Assembly (NCBI GenBank): GCA_963802745.1
Contig: CAWDKL010000086.1
Span: 151,600 to 215,599, forward strand
Direction: 5' to 3'
Source of the DNA: JAJPKK01 sp963802745
GTDB lineage: Bacteria; Pseudomonadota; Alphaproteobacteria; Rhizobiales; Xanthobacteraceae
Length of the DNA: 64,000 nt
Under the pieces are notes generated by a model. The model was not told the origin of the DNA. It saw nothing but the letters and a program-made list of their open reading frames with translations, and did not search any database. This document shows, in pieces, positions 1 through 9,719 of the stretch; within the stretch, counting starts at the first letter, position 1, and each line of letters begins with the position of its first letter. The position numbers and the translations under genes were made by a program.

Positions 1-46
1 ACCGGCCGCGAGCGCGCTGGCGGCCATTTCGGAATCACTGAATTAA
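1..46 (+). other. possible 3' end of a coding region cut by the window edge
   Basis: Reading from base 2 gives a short alanine-rich tail (PAASALAAISESLN) ending at TAA. It has the composition of a coding end, but only 14 residues are visible, so no product can be named. Confidence 0.3.
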
Positions 47-233
47 CGTTTCAACGCCGCCGATGATCTTCGTGAGCGTCAAGGCGTTCGCGTGACCCTA
101 ACGCCAACGTATGGTCGAGACAAACCTTGCAGTGAGTTGTGCGGTGACGCCAGAAGCACTATTTCTTCAACCTGCAAATAGAGGCGTCGGCAATTCCGCT
201 GCCGACGGCCGCTGACAGAAAGAGAGGGGTGCC

Positions 234-704
234 ATGCCCTTCAGCATCAAGGTCAACGGGAACGCACACAGCGTCGATGTCGACGACGACACGCCGCTGC
301 TCTGGGTGTTGCGCGACGTACTCGGCCTGACCGGCACCAAGTTCGGCTGCGGCATGGCGCTGTGCGGCGCCTGCACGGTGCATCTCGACGGCGCCCCCGT
401 CCGTTCGTGCATCACCTCCATCGACAGCGTCGGCACCTCCGAGATCACGACCATCGAGGCAATCGGCGCAACGGCGGCGGGCGCCAGGATCCAGAAGGCC
501 TGGCTCGACCGCGAGGTTCCGCAGTGCGGGTACTGCCAGTCTGGGCAGATCATGTCCGCTGCGGCGCTACTTGCCGGCAACCCGCATCCGACCGATGCCG
601 ACATCGACGACGCCATGTCCGGCAATATCTGCCGCTGTGGGACCTATGTGCGCATTCGCGAGGCGATCAAGCAGGCCGCGCAAACAAACGGACAGGGAGG
701 CTGA
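234..704 (+). CDS. iorA: (2Fe-2S)-binding small subunit of a xanthine-dehydrogenase-family molybdenum hydroxylase
   Basis: The 156-residue protein is the electron-transfer subunit of a two-subunit molybdenum hydroxylase of the isoquinoline 1-oxidoreductase / aldehyde dehydrogenase type. The plant-type ferredoxin cluster is bound by C39, C44, C47 and C59 (CGMALCGAC). The second [2Fe-2S] cluster is bound by C98, C101, C133 and C135 (CGYC and CRC). Length is normal for the family. The start ATG is preceded by GAGAGGGG. The large molybdopterin subunit begins 3 bases after the stop, so the two form one operon. These subunits pass electrons from the molybdenum centre to a downstream acceptor, often a cytochrome c, but none is encoded here. 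The exact substrate (N-heterocycle or aldehyde) cannot be told from sequence. Confidence 0.9.
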   Translation: MPFSIKVNGNAHSVDVDDDTPLLWVLRDVLGLTGTKFGCGMALCGACTVHLDGAPVRSCITSIDSVGTSEITTIEAIGATAAGARIQKAWLDREVPQCGYCQSGQIMSAAALLAGNPHPTDADIDDAMSGNICRCGTYVRIREAIKQAAQTNGQGG

Positions 705-706
705 CC

Positions 707-2912
707 ATGATGCTCCGTCACACCATGTCCCGATCCACAGAGTCGGAACAATCCGGATCAGCGAACGGTCTCTCTCGGCGCAGGTTTCTGCAGGCAGGAG
801 CGGCCTCCGGCGGGGGCCTGATGCTGAGCCTGCGCCTGCCGTGGGCCAGCGATGATTCCGAAGCCGCCGATGCCGATAGTTTCACCCCCAACGCCTTCAT
901 TCGCATCCAGGGAGACGGGCAGATTGTGCTCACCATGCCCTATGTCGAGATGGGCCAGGGCACTTACACGTCGATCCCGATGCTGATTGCCGAAGAACTG
1001 GAGGTGGAGCTGAAGCAGGTGCGGCTGGAACATGCGCCGCCCAACGAGAAGCTCTACGCCAACCCGCTGCTGGGCGTCCAGGCAACCGGCAACTCGAACG
1101 CCATACGCGGCGCATGGGAGCCGCTGCGCCAGGCCGGTGCGATCGCGCGAACCATGCTCGCTGGCGGCGGCCGCCGAGCGCTGGAACGTCGATCCGGCGT
1201 CCTGCCGCGCACAGGGCGGTGAAGTGCTTCATCCGCCGACGGGGCGAAGCAGCAAATATGGCGAACTTGCCGCGGACGCCGCCCGCCTTCCAGTGCCCAT
1301 GAACGTGGCCCTCAAACAACCGCAGGACTTCAAACTCATCGGCACGCCGGCCAAGCGGCTGGATACGCCCGCGAAAATCAATGGAACGGCCGTTTATGGC
1401 ATCGACGTCCGGCTGCCGGGCATGAAATTCGCGACGCTGGCGCAATCGCCGGTCTTCGGCGGCCGGGCGAAGCGCGTGAACGACACGGCGGCCAAGGCCG
1501 TCAAGGGCGTCCGGCAGGTCGTGCAACTGGACGATGCCGTTGCCGTCGTGGCCGACCATATGGGCGCGGCGAAAAAAGGGCTCGCGGCCTTGGTGATCGA
1601 CTGGGACGATGGTCCGCACGCCACGTTGAATACGGCGGACATCGCGGACGAACTCGAAAAGGCGACGCTCAGTCCGGGCGCGGTCGCACAGAATATCGGC
1701 AGCGTCGACACGGCCATGGCAAGCGCCGCCTCCACGGTCGAGGCGACCTACGAGATTCCATTCCTTGCACATGCAACCATGGAGCCGATGAACTGCACAG
1801 TTCATGTTCGCCAGGACGGCTGCGAAGTCTGGGTCGGCAACCAGGCCATCGTGCGAGCCCAGGCGGCCGCGGCGAAAGCTGCCGGCTTGCCGTTGGACAA
1901 GGTGGTGGTCCACAATCATCTGATCGGCGGCGGGTTCGGCCGCCGGCTTGAGGCCGATGGCGTCACGCGCGCCGTCGAGATTGCGCGACACGTGGACGGC
2001 CCCGTAAAGGTCGTGTGGACGCGCGAGGAAGATATCCAGCACGATATGTACCGGCCGTATTGGTTCGACCGAATTTCCGCCGGTCTCGATACGAACGGAA
2101 TGCCGGTCGCGTGGAACCATCGCTTCGCGGGATCCTCAGTGATTGCGCGATGGCTGCCTGCGGCATTCAACAACGGGCTCGATCCCGACACCACGGAAGG
2201 CGCGATCGATCTGGTCTATGCCCTTCCGAACTTCCGCGTCGAATATGTGCGGGTGGAACCTCCGGGCATTCCGACGGCTTTTTGGCGCAGCGTCGGGCCG
2301 TCGCACAATGTCTTCGTGACCGAAAGCTTCATGGATGAACTGGCGGCGGCGGCAAGGCAAGACGCGGTCGCCTATCGGCTGGCGCTTCTCGACAAGGCGC
2401 CCCGCGCCAAAGCCGTCCTGGAGCTTGCGGCGGAGAAAGCCGGCTGGGCGCACCCATTGCCCGAGCGGGCCGGCCGCGGCGTGTCACTGCAATTCGTCTT
2501 CGGGACCTATATGGCGCATATTGCGGAAGTCGAAGTGGCGAAGGACGGCGCGGTTCGCGTCCGGCGCGTCGTCTGCGCGGTCGATTGCGGCATCGTCGTT
2601 AATCCGGACACGGTCCGGGCCCAGGTGCAGAGCGCCGTCATGTTCGGCATTACGGCTGCGCTTTACGGCAAGATCAGCCTCAAAGACGGCCGTGTCGAGC
2701 AGGCCAACTTCGACACGTATCAAGTGCTGCGGCTGAACGAGGCGCCGGCGGTTGAGGTCCATATCGTCCAGAGTTCCGAGCGGCCGGGCGGGATGGGCGA
2801 AGCCGGCACCTCCGCCATCGTCCCCGCCGTCACCAACGCGATCTACGCGGCGACGGGCAAGCGGCTGCGAAAGCTGCCCGTCGATCGCGCCGCGCTGAAG
2901 CAGCCGGCGTGA
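707..2912 (+). pseudogene. iorB: molybdopterin-binding large subunit of isoquinoline 1-oxidoreductase-type hydroxylase, broken by a +1 frameshift
   Basis: The start is ATGATG (707/710) behind GGGAGG. The N-terminus has a twin-arginine export signal (SRRRFLQAGAASGG, residues 23-36), as expected for the periplasmic beta subunit of this class. The first frame runs to about base 1160 (ending AGAIARTML) and the homologous protein continues in the next frame (AAAAERWNVDP) through to the stop at 2912. Dropping one base around 1160-1162 (CTCGCTGGCG) restores a single reading frame of about 734 residues. Molybdopterin-site features such as the GGGFGRR loop near base 1930 and GGMGEAGTS near base 2790 are intact. 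A sequencing or consensus error is as likely as a real mutation, since six other genes here carry the same kind of lesion. Confidence 0.82.
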
Positions 2913-3135
2913 CAGGGCCTACGCAGGGCCACTCCAACTCACAAACCAGGAGAGCGCGCCAAAGTTTGCATCCACCGGCGTTATTTTGAGCGCGTTTGTC
3001 GTCGCGGCAGTTCCTGCGCCCGGCACTCATCGCATCGTCTCCGTATCGCCGACAGGACGGTGACGCTGCGGATAAGCCGCCATCTGACGCCGAGACTGTG
3101 ATTCGATCTGATCGAAATCCGGTTTAGAATGCATA

Positions 3136-3390
3136 TCACTGCGGACGATGGTGCTTTTTCGGATAGTTTGCACGGTATTGTGAGGGGTGCGACCGTAGAT
3201 TCTCGATGCTGAAATCTCGATCGGGATTTGCGAAAGGCTGATTTCCCAGTGATTGTGAATTATAGACCTGCGTGGTGGGTTCGGATCGCGGCGCTTGATG
3301 TGCAGTCCGATGCGATGCAGTCGCTTGGTTTGCCGTTAGCAGTGCTACGCTGACGACGATTGCCATCGCGGCTTGGCCTGTTTTAGGCAT
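3136..3390 (-). CDS. small secreted protein of unknown function
   Basis: An 84-residue protein with a clear signal peptide (MPKTGQAAMAIVVSVALLTANQATA), followed by a polar region rich in Gln, Asn, Ser, His and Pro and without cysteines. A strong ribosome binding site (AAAGGAG, 6-7 bases before the ATG) supports translation from 3390. Small proteins of this style, with a short hydrophobic leader and a disordered mature part, are common in Bradyrhizobium relatives. I recognise no domain. It is monocistronic and convergent with the iorAB operon. Confidence 0.65.
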   Translation of the reverse strand: MPKTGQAAMAIVVSVALLTANQATASHRTAHQAPRSEPTTQVYNSQSLGNQPFANPDRDFSIENLRSHPSQYRANYPKKHHRPQ

Positions 3391-4054
3391 TAGGTACTCC
3401 TTTGGCTAATTGGTAAACTTGCCAGAATGCAAGCTCGTTTGACAGCAGCCTAGTTTCACAGACGTGGCCCCTCCGGTAAATCATACACGTATCGTCGTGG
3501 CCGTCATACACAGGTATTAGACCAGATTCCGGTGAGGTCCGAACACGTAGGGTGTGCAAAATCGCCTTGCGAGATGGAGGCAGCCGGCACGACGTAGAAT
3601 GGCGATTTTGCGCACGCGGCAGGCGTTTGGTTAGCGCCGCGATCGCGGCACCGCGCGATAATGATGTGAGCGGCCGACCGCGTGCGCAAAATCGCCGGCG
3701 AAGCCGTGCCGGTTGCTCCGCCGTGCCCGGGCGATTTTGCACACCCTACGACCCTGCGATTCGATGCGACCAGAATCTGGTATAGGTACCATTCCGTGCG
3801 CCGCCGCAGCAGTAGTAAACGCGATGACTCCGCTGCGCTTTTCGCGTACCGCTAGGTCTGCAATGGCCCCCACCCTGTGTGCGTCAGCTGCCCCCAACCC
3901 GCGGCCAGGCGGACAACCCTGGTTGGCAACATTGCTTGAGCAGATCCACGGAATAAGGCGAACTCCGTTCCCTCGTGCGTTACTAACTGGTCGCCAGTAG
4001 CGGCGCTCCCTCGGAAATCCGATCAGCCGCTTATCACCATTCGGTGCCTCAACG
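3391..4054. other. intergenic region without a confident gene
   Basis: The only organised element I see is the inverted-repeat element at 3519-3782. Open frames through it are by-products of its palindromic arms. The rest (3783-4054) shows no convincing gene. Confidence 0.6.
3519..3782. repeat. MITE-like inverted-repeat element (GTAGGGTGTGCAAA family), copy A
   Basis: Perfect 20-bp inverted arms GTAGGGTGTGCAAAATCGCC (3548-3567) and its complement (3730-3749) flank an interior with further GCAAAATCGCC palindromes. Outside them lie weaker inverted termini (AGACCAGATTCCGGT at 3519 and its counterpart ending at 3782). Two relatives occur at 48207-48389 and 56522-56707. No open reading frame of transposase type is inside. 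Confidence 0.65.
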
Positions 4055-4879
4055 CTATGCCTGCAGAAAGGCTAATAGATCGGCGTTGATCGTCACCGCT
4101 TCCGTGGTGGGCATTCCGTGCGGGAAGCCCTTGTAAGTCTTGAGCGTCACATTCTTGAGCAACTTTGCCGACAAAGGTGCGGAGTCGGCATAAGGAACGA
4201 TTTGATCGTCGTCGCCATGCATCACCAGCACCGGCACGGTTATCTTCTTCAGGTCGTCGGTAAAATCGGTCTGTGAGAAGGCAATGATGCCGTCGTAATG
4301 CGCCTTCGCGCCGCCCATCATGCCCTGCCGCCACCAGTTCTCGATGACGGCCTGCGACGCCTTTGCGCCCGGCCGGTTGTAGCCATAGAAAGGACCGGCC
4401 GCGATGTCGCGATAGAATTGCGAGCGATTGGCCGCAAGCTGCGTCTGAAATCCGTCAAAAACCTCCTTAGGCAGGCCGCCCGGATTGGCCGCCGTCTTCA
4501 CCATCAGCGGCGGCACCGCGCTGATCATGACGCCCTTGGCTACACGGCTCTCGCCGTGCCGCGCGAGATAACGCACCACCTCGCCGCCGCCGGTGGAATG
4601 GCCGACGTGGATCGCGTTCTGCAGATCGAGATGCGCAGTCAGCGTCGCCAGGTCATCGGCATAGTGATCCATGTCATGGCCATCGCTCGTCTGGGCGGAT
4701 CGGCCATGGCCGCGGCGGTCATGGGCAATAACGCGGTAGCCATGATTGAGGAAGAACAGCATCTGCGCGTCCCAATCGTCGGCCGATAACGGCCAACCAT
4801 GGCTGAACACGATGGGCTGCCCTTTGCCCCAGTCCTTGTAGAATATCTCAACGCCATCCTTGGTCGCAAACGTACCCAT
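4055..4879 (-). CDS. alpha/beta hydrolase, non-heme chloroperoxidase (haloperoxidase) family
   Basis: A 274-residue alpha/beta hydrolase close in length and motifs to bacterial non-heme chloroperoxidases/esterases. The oxyanion HGWP motif lies at residues 27-30 and the nucleophile is S95 in GHSTGG. The acid lies in the VMHGDDDQIVPY segment and the catalytic histidine in GFPHGMP near the C-terminus. I start at 4879 because the protein then begins MGTFATKDG, as in the family, behind a GAGG site. The longer open frame to 5050 would add 57 unrelated residues and overlap the next gene. The true reaction may be ester hydrolysis or perhydrolysis; haloperoxidation by this family is usually incidental. 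Confidence 0.88.
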   Translation of the reverse strand: MGTFATKDGVEIFYKDWGKGQPIVFSHGWPLSADDWDAQMLFFLNHGYRVIAHDRRGHGRSAQTSDGHDMDHYADDLATLTAHLDLQNAIHVGHSTGGGEVVRYLARHGESRVAKGVMISAVPPLMVKTAANPGGLPKEVFDGFQTQLAANRSQFYRDIAAGPFYGYNRPGAKASQAVIENWWRQGMMGGAKAHYDGIIAFSQTDFTDDLKKITVPVLVMHGDDDQIVPYADSAPLSAKLLKNVTLKTYKGFPHGMPTTEAVTINADLLAFLQA

Positions 4880-5010
4880 GTAAAACCTCGCTCGGTTCGG
4901 TGTCGTCCCTCGTGGTACTATGGCGGTGGTAACGGCAGCACTGAACAGATTGACCTGCGCAAATCCGGAGCAAAATCTATCGCCGATTGCTATTGCCGGG
5001 GTCCGACCGG

Positions 5011-5958
5011 TCAAACCCGACGCGGTCGTCCGGGTTCGCCCAAGGGGCATTCCAAAGTCGCCCGATCCCAGTGGCCAAGATCGGCGGCCCGGGCGTAGGT
5101 GCTCTGCAGGAACTCCATCAACGCCCGTTCAGGATCCCGCGCGGCGCGCATCTCTTTGTACGGTAGAATGAACTCGCCCAGCTCTTTCGAAAAGTACGCC
5201 TGTTCCGGGCTTACGACGGCGGCGGCAAAACCCTCCGGGGCCGGATAGGCATATGAATAGAAGGCAGCATCGGCGATCGGGCCGCCGCCACCCGGCCAGA
5301 ACCCGGCGCTCGACACCTCGTGCGAATAGGCTTCACGCGCGACCGCATCGGGCAGGTGCGGAACTCCGCCTGGATGGAGGGGCGCCCGCCGCCCTGAAAA
5401 GCGCGTTACCGCCAGATCGAAGCTGCCCCAGAAAAAATGCACCGGACTCGCTTTGCCGAGAAAGCCAGTGCGGAAGCGCGACAAGACATCGTGCGTCGAG
5501 AGGAGTATGCGCCAGAAACGGTTGGCGTAGGCGTGATCATAGGATGCGTGCGTACGATCCAGGTCGAAGGGAATGCAATCGGCGATCTCGCATGGCATTG
5601 TCTTGATGCGGATCACAATTCCGAGTTCACCGAGCGCCACAAACACTTCGGTGAAGAATTCCGCAACCGGCTTGGGCGCAAGCATGATTTGACGGAAATG
5701 CCCTTCACTGGTTCTCACCCACAGCACGTGATCGATGAAATCGAAGTCGATCTGGAAGGCGCGTTCACCATAGGGAATCGGCGAGGTGGTTAGGCCGCGC
5801 GCGGTCAAGTACAGCGCCACCTGCCAAGAGTGGTTGATCCACGGCGTTTGCACTAAGCGCAGCTTGCCGACGATCTGCGTCCACAGGTGCAGCGTGTCGC
5901 ATGTATCCTTCCACGCCTCATACGGCAGATCAGGCCAGCGGTTGACTTGTGGATTCAT
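5011..5958 (-). CDS. DUF5996 family protein
   Basis: About 315 residues, recognisable as DUF5996 by the opening WPDLPYEAWKDTCDTLHLWTQ, the central RVSG/HFFWGSFDLAVTRFSGR block and the C-terminal GFWPGGG...AFYSYAYPAPEG segment. The family is conserved in many soil bacteria and has no known biochemical function. I favour the start at 5958 (MNPQVNRWPDLPY), which matches how family members begin; an ATG at 5982 and a TTG at 5991 are alternatives. It lies upstream of the haloperoxidase-like gene on the same strand, with a 131-base gap, so co-transcription is possible. Confidence 0.8.
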   Translation of the reverse strand: MNPQVNRWPDLPYEAWKDTCDTLHLWTQIVGKLRLVQTPWINHSWQVALYLTARGLTTSPIPYGERAFQIDFDFIDHVLWVRTSEGHFRQIMLAPKPVAEFFTEVFVALGELGIVIRIKTMPCEIADCIPFDLDRTHASYDHAYANRFWRILLSTHDVLSRFRTGFLGKASPVHFFWGSFDLAVTRFSGRRAPLHPGGVPHLPDAVAREAYSHEVSSAGFWPGGGGPIADAAFYSYAYPAPEGFAAAVVSPEQAYFSKELGEFILPYKEMRAARDPERALMEFLQSTYARAADLGHWDRATLECPLGEPGRPRRV

Positions 5959-6045
5959 GGCTCCAGCCTTTTCTTGCGGCATGGCAATCAAGTCGGGGAA
6001 GCAGAATTCGTGAGGCCTGTTCCGAGCCTATGCACGATACTTCGC

Positions 6046-6285
6046 TCATCCCTTGACGGCGGTGTCCGGCCGATCTTTGCCGGCCGACAGTTCGTCGTGC
6101 CAACGGCCATCCTTATCCTCGTAAGAGATACCCGTCGTCTCGCCGGGCACGCGCTGTTCCGCTGCGGCGCGCTCGGCCGCCTTGCGGGCCATGTCGTGGG
6201 TCGGAAATGTCTCGGAGAAGGCGCCGTTCGCCCGGTAGGCCCAGCCGCCATCATGTTCGACGATTTCATAGGTAACTTTGGTCAT
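6046..6285 (-). CDS. DUF2188 domain protein
   Basis: A 79-residue protein with the DUF2188 pattern: a beta-rich start (VTYEIVEHDGGWAYRANG), a helix of Ala/Arg/Glu (DMARKAAERAAAEQ) and the tail ISYEDKDGRWHDE. The start at 6285 has AAGGAG six bases upstream; an in-frame ATG two codons earlier is too close to that site. DUF2188 proteins are small, cytoplasmic and of unknown role. Confidence 0.8.
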   Translation of the reverse strand: MTKVTYEIVEHDGGWAYRANGAFSETFPTHDMARKAAERAAAEQRVPGETTGISYEDKDGRWHDELSAGKDRPDTAVKG

Positions 6286-6302
6286 GTACATCTCCTTGCG
6301 AT

Positions 6303-6566
6303 TCACGGGCCCCCAGGAACACCGCATTGAACCACCACGGACCTGGTGTAGGGGCACAAAATCAAGTCTATCAGAAGCGGCCGCCCTGCCGAAGCCGTGA
6401 CTCCGGTACAGATCCGCCGGCACATGTACGCCATGGATACTACATCCTGTGTCTCGGCTTGCGGGTGGAAGCTGCGCACGGCCGCGGCACCCAGCGCAAC
6501 GAAAGCGGCAAGGACGACAATCTGCGCGAAGAAACGGCGGTTCGGATTGATTCGGCGCCAACGCAT
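6303..6566 (-). CDS. possible small membrane-anchored protein
   Basis: This frame encodes one plausible transmembrane helix (FFAQIVVLAAFVALGAAAV) behind Arg-rich residues, followed by a short polar tail. It has no good ribosome binding site and no family I recognise. It is offered only because the 590-base gap around it (6286-6875) holds nothing else that looks coding. Confidence 0.22.
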   Translation of the reverse strand: MRWRRINPNRRFFAQIVVLAAFVALGAAAVRSFHPQAETQDVVSMAYMCRRICTGVTASAGRPLLIDLILCPYTRSVVVQCGVPGGP

Positions 6567-6875
6567 GCAGGGACGGCAGCTTTGCAAATGCCTGAATGAC
6601 GCCAAGACGTTTAGGTAAAGTGCCGCCACCTAAAGATCCATCGCCAGTCCCCGATGAGCCGGAATGCATAGCGTGAGAGAACGGCGATAGCGAGCAAGAC
6701 CAGCGAGAGCACCCACACCAAGTCTGCCTATTGGCCCCCCATGCGGCGTCGCAATCATCCGTTAGTATTAAGGATGTCGGATGCCGGCGGTTGATGGCAT
6801 TAGCGCGAGCCTCCGGATTACCACCCCGGAAAGCAAGCGCAAAAGCTCCGTTAATTCGACTTCAAAGCCGTGCCA

Positions 6876-9245
6876 TCAACGCCCTCGCGATTTGTCCTCA
6901 AGCGCGTAGCGTGTGAGATCAAGAATGCCGGAACGAATGGGATCGTCGGTAAGGTGGGCCACGTTCACGGCGTCGAAGATCGACCAGAAGTCCTTGTTCA
7001 ATCGCCGCACGCCGAACCTATCAACCAGCCGCTCGTAGTCCGCCGTCAACTTGATATTTACCGCGGTGCTCGCAAATTCATCGATCTGAGCTTCCGGCAC
7101 GACGAAAAATATATTGGGGTAACCCCCGAGCACACCCGCCCGGATCGTGAGCGTGTCTTCCTCCGGAGCCAAGCGCTGTGACTCACCCAACATCCAGGAG
7201 ATATTGGTATGTTCCCGGTTGTGGATAAGGCTGTAAAGCGAGGTGCGGCCGTCCTCGGTGCGCAACAGAAGGATCGCGAGATCGGGAAAGAATCGCGCGA
7301 ACGGTGTGGCGTCAACGGCCTGCAGGGAGGCAATCCGGCGAAGCGCCCGCTCCGGTGCGGTGAGGTCGGTCTCTGCGCCTCGCGGCAGCCGCAACGTTTT
7401 CCAATTCAAGGTGTCGGGCCGCCCGCGCACCGGCAACGCCAGATAGTCTTCGAGGACGCGCTCGACGAATTCCTGCTTGGCGTTGGCCTCATTTCGATAC
7501 GTGATAGCTGTGGGCGCTGCACCGTCAACAATCGGGAAGACAAAGCGAAGCTTGAGATCGGTGAGCGGCCCGCCGCGGTACCATGAGTTCCGCAGCCCAA
7601 CCCGCTGTGACGCCGGCAGGAAGTCAAGAAACAGTTCCTCCGCTTCCATGCGGATCATGTCCATGTACAGCCGGGTCAGCGATTGATGGCCGATATTGCC
7701 GAAGACGTCATAGTTCACCACGAGATTGTAGACGAGGCGCTCGAGCAGCGGATAATCAAGGACGAACAGGGTCTTCGGCAAATCCCCGGCAGCGCCCTGC
7801 GTCACCACGGCCGTATCGAAATGTCGGAATACCGTAAGCAGCGCATTCGGATTGTTGTGATCGCCGTCCCAGATATCCTGCAATGTATAGCCCGCAGGGC
7901 GCAACTTACGGGCCGCCTCTGCCCTCAGCGTACGATACGCCTCTCGCTGCGCTACGAGGCGTCCAAAGAACGGAATGTCGTCGCGCAGCGGCACGTCGCT
8001 GCCCCACATGCCCGGCAAAATCAGCAATGGCTGGGCCGCCCTTTCATGCTCGGCAGATATCACCATGCTGTCGGCGTCGGGGCTCAGGAACAGGACAAAG
8101 AACTGTTCCTGGATCGAGTTGACCGCGATGCTGCCGTTGCAGACCGGACCTTTGATGAACGTGCTGACTTCGTACTCCGCGTCGTCGAGCAAAAACTGGT
8201 AGCGCGCTCGTGCGGGGATGTCGGCGAAGGTGACGAACGGATTGGCTGCCGTGTCTTCGCTGTAGCCGGGAAGTTGATTTACGTCCCATTCCGGTCGCGC
8301 AAATGTTTGCTTGATCCGTTCGAGCTTTTGCGGCGAGAGCTCATACGGGATGTGCGTTTTGTTGACGATCGTACCGTCCAGCTTGGCCAGGCAGTATTGG
8401 AAGTCGCTGGAACTCGGATCATCGTTCGGCCGCCGCGTAGCAATTTCGTCGATGCCCTCCTCGCACGGCGTCCGCGAGCGCACCAGACGGAAAAATGACG
8501 GGCGGCGGGTGGCTGTCTCCGTTGGGAAGTAAAGATGCGCCAGGAATAAGTGTTCATAGATATACCGGGCCAAAAGCCTGTCGCGCGGCGTCCTGCCATT
8601 CAGGAAGGCTTGCCAGGCCCGTACTTGGGACCGCTCTGCCGGCGACGTGGTCTGACGCGACGCCAAGCTCGCGTCAGACGGGCCCTGGGCACCGCCGGCG
8701 ATCCATTCTCTCAGCGTAGCTATCTCGCTCTGCGACAATGGTGGCAGTCCGTATGGCATACCAAGCTCTGCGGCGTTCTGTGACACGAGTAAATTACTGC
8801 TGTCGACGGGACAGAAATTGCTGTCGCTAACCGACCTTTCCGGCTGCACATCCGGATGTTGCGCCCTGAGACCTAACAGGCGCATCAGCAGGGTGCGTGC
8901 AGGATCGCTGCTGCCGAGCACATCGAAGAAGCCTTTCGCACGCCAGTCGGCGACGCTGTGGCCGTCGATATCGAGACGGGTGGGGGCGACGCTGTTCGGT
9001 CGAGAGCCCTCATAGACATTGAGCTTGTTGGCACCACGCAACAAGCCGGGATAGCTTTGCAAATTGAGCTGGCAGGGCGCGTTATAGCAGCTATGACAAG
9101 CGACACAGCGCTGGTCGAAAATCGGTTGGATGCGCGTGAAATAGTTGTCAAGGGATTGAGCGGGCTGCGAATTGCAGCTCCGAATTCCGACGAATGATGC
9201 AAGGAAAATCGCCACGAGCAGGCTAGCCATGTAGAATCTGTACAT
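6876..9245 (-). CDS. cti: fatty acid cis/trans isomerase (Cti), periplasmic cytochrome-type
   Basis: About 789 residues, the normal size for Cti, which converts cis-unsaturated membrane fatty acids to trans forms in place and so stiffens the membrane under solvent or heat stress. The N-terminus has a signal/anchor helix (MASLLVAIFLASFVGIRSC). It is followed by the haem c site CVACHSCYNAPCQL near residue 45, the hallmark of the family. Downstream are blocks such as NVYEGSRPNSVAPTRLDIDGH and the C-terminal NHRDKAYSN-like part (FDAVNVAHLTDDP). The ATG at 9245 (MYRFYMASLL) is my preferred start; a GTG at 9293 is possible. The gene is monocistronic. Cti is best known from Pseudomonas and Vibrio but homologues occur in other proteobacteria. 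Confidence 0.88.
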   Translation of the reverse strand: MYRFYMASLLVAIFLASFVGIRSCNSQPAQSLDNYFTRIQPIFDQRCVACHSCYNAPCQLNLQSYPGLLRGANKLNVYEGSRPNSVAPTRLDIDGHSVADWRAKGFFDVLGSSDPARTLLMRLLGLRAQHPDVQPERSVSDSNFCPVDSSNLLVSQNAAELGMPYGLPPLSQSEIATLREWIAGGAQGPSDASLASRQTTSPAERSQVRAWQAFLNGRTPRDRLLARYIYEHLFLAHLYFPTETATRRPSFFRLVRSRTPCEEGIDEIATRRPNDDPSSSDFQYCLAKLDGTIVNKTHIPYELSPQKLERIKQTFARPEWDVNQLPGYSEDTAANPFVTFADIPARARYQFLLDDAEYEVSTFIKGPVCNGSIAVNSIQEQFFVLFLSPDADSMVISAEHERAAQPLLILPGMWGSDVPLRDDIPFFGRLVAQREAYRTLRAEAARKLRPAGYTLQDIWDGDHNNPNALLTVFRHFDTAVVTQGAAGDLPKTLFVLDYPLLERLVYNLVVNYDVFGNIGHQSLTRLYMDMIRMEAEELFLDFLPASQRVGLRNSWYRGGPLTDLKLRFVFPIVDGAAPTAITYRNEANAKQEFVERVLEDYLALPVRGRPDTLNWKTLRLPRGAETDLTAPERALRRIASLQAVDATPFARFFPDLAILLLRTEDGRTSLYSLIHNREHTNISWMLGESQRLAPEEDTLTIRAGVLGGYPNIFFVVPEAQIDEFASTAVNIKLTADYERLVDRFGVRRLNKDFWSIFDAVNVAHLTDDPIRSGILDLTRYALEDKSRGR

Positions 9246-9379
9246 TTCATCACACCATGGTAGAATGAGATTGAAAACGCCAGCAACGCGCACGCCGGCT
9301 GTACCTACGTCGAAACATTGTCTTCAACGAGGCTTAGTCCCTTATCGACTGACTCTGGACGCTTTGTACATAGATTTGG

Positions 9380-9650
9380 TCATGCGAGAGCCGGGATAAT
9401 GGTGTTCTGGGTGAAGTGGCAAGCTGCGGCGATGGCGGTGCGGCCGGTCCGGGTCAGGTAGTATCTAAAGGTGCCGCGGTTGATGATGCCGAGATCAGTC
9501 GGTGAAGCTGGCGAGATAACCTGTCGGGCGAGAACTTGAGCTTGTCGCACGGGGCGCGGAGATCAGCGCGGCGGATGCCCGGCGATGTTGACGCTGGGAG
9601 TTTGCCGAGCACGCAGCAGGGCTTTTGCGTAGATCGCACAAATTGATGCC
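9380..9650 (-). pseudogene. decayed remnant of a winged-helix-like protein
   Basis: On the minus strand a frame ending at 9380 reads GTFRYYLTRTGRTAIAAACH then FTQNTIIPALA and stop. This resembles the C-terminus (TYRYYLT..GR.....) of a winged-helix DNA-binding protein frequent in Bradyrhizobium relatives, often found next to mobile DNA. Upstream pieces (GIRRADLRAP, LKFSPDRLSRQLHRL) fall in another frame, so the gene is broken at least once. No start is visible. Confidence 0.45.
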
Positions 9651-9719
9651 CTTTTTTCATACGCAAGACCCAGGCATTTTTATGCGGTTCAGCGCAGCCG
9701 TTCTGGGGAGGGGCCATCG

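Noticed and set aside
930..2120. Long minus-strand open frame opposite iorB
   Set aside because: Arg/His-rich antisense shadow of a high-GC gene, with no motif and no ribosome binding site.
4055..5050. Longer 331-residue version of the haloperoxidase-like hydrolase
   Set aside because: The 57 extra residues have no family match and overlap the DUF5996 gene; the ATG at 4879 has a ribosome site and matches family N-termini.
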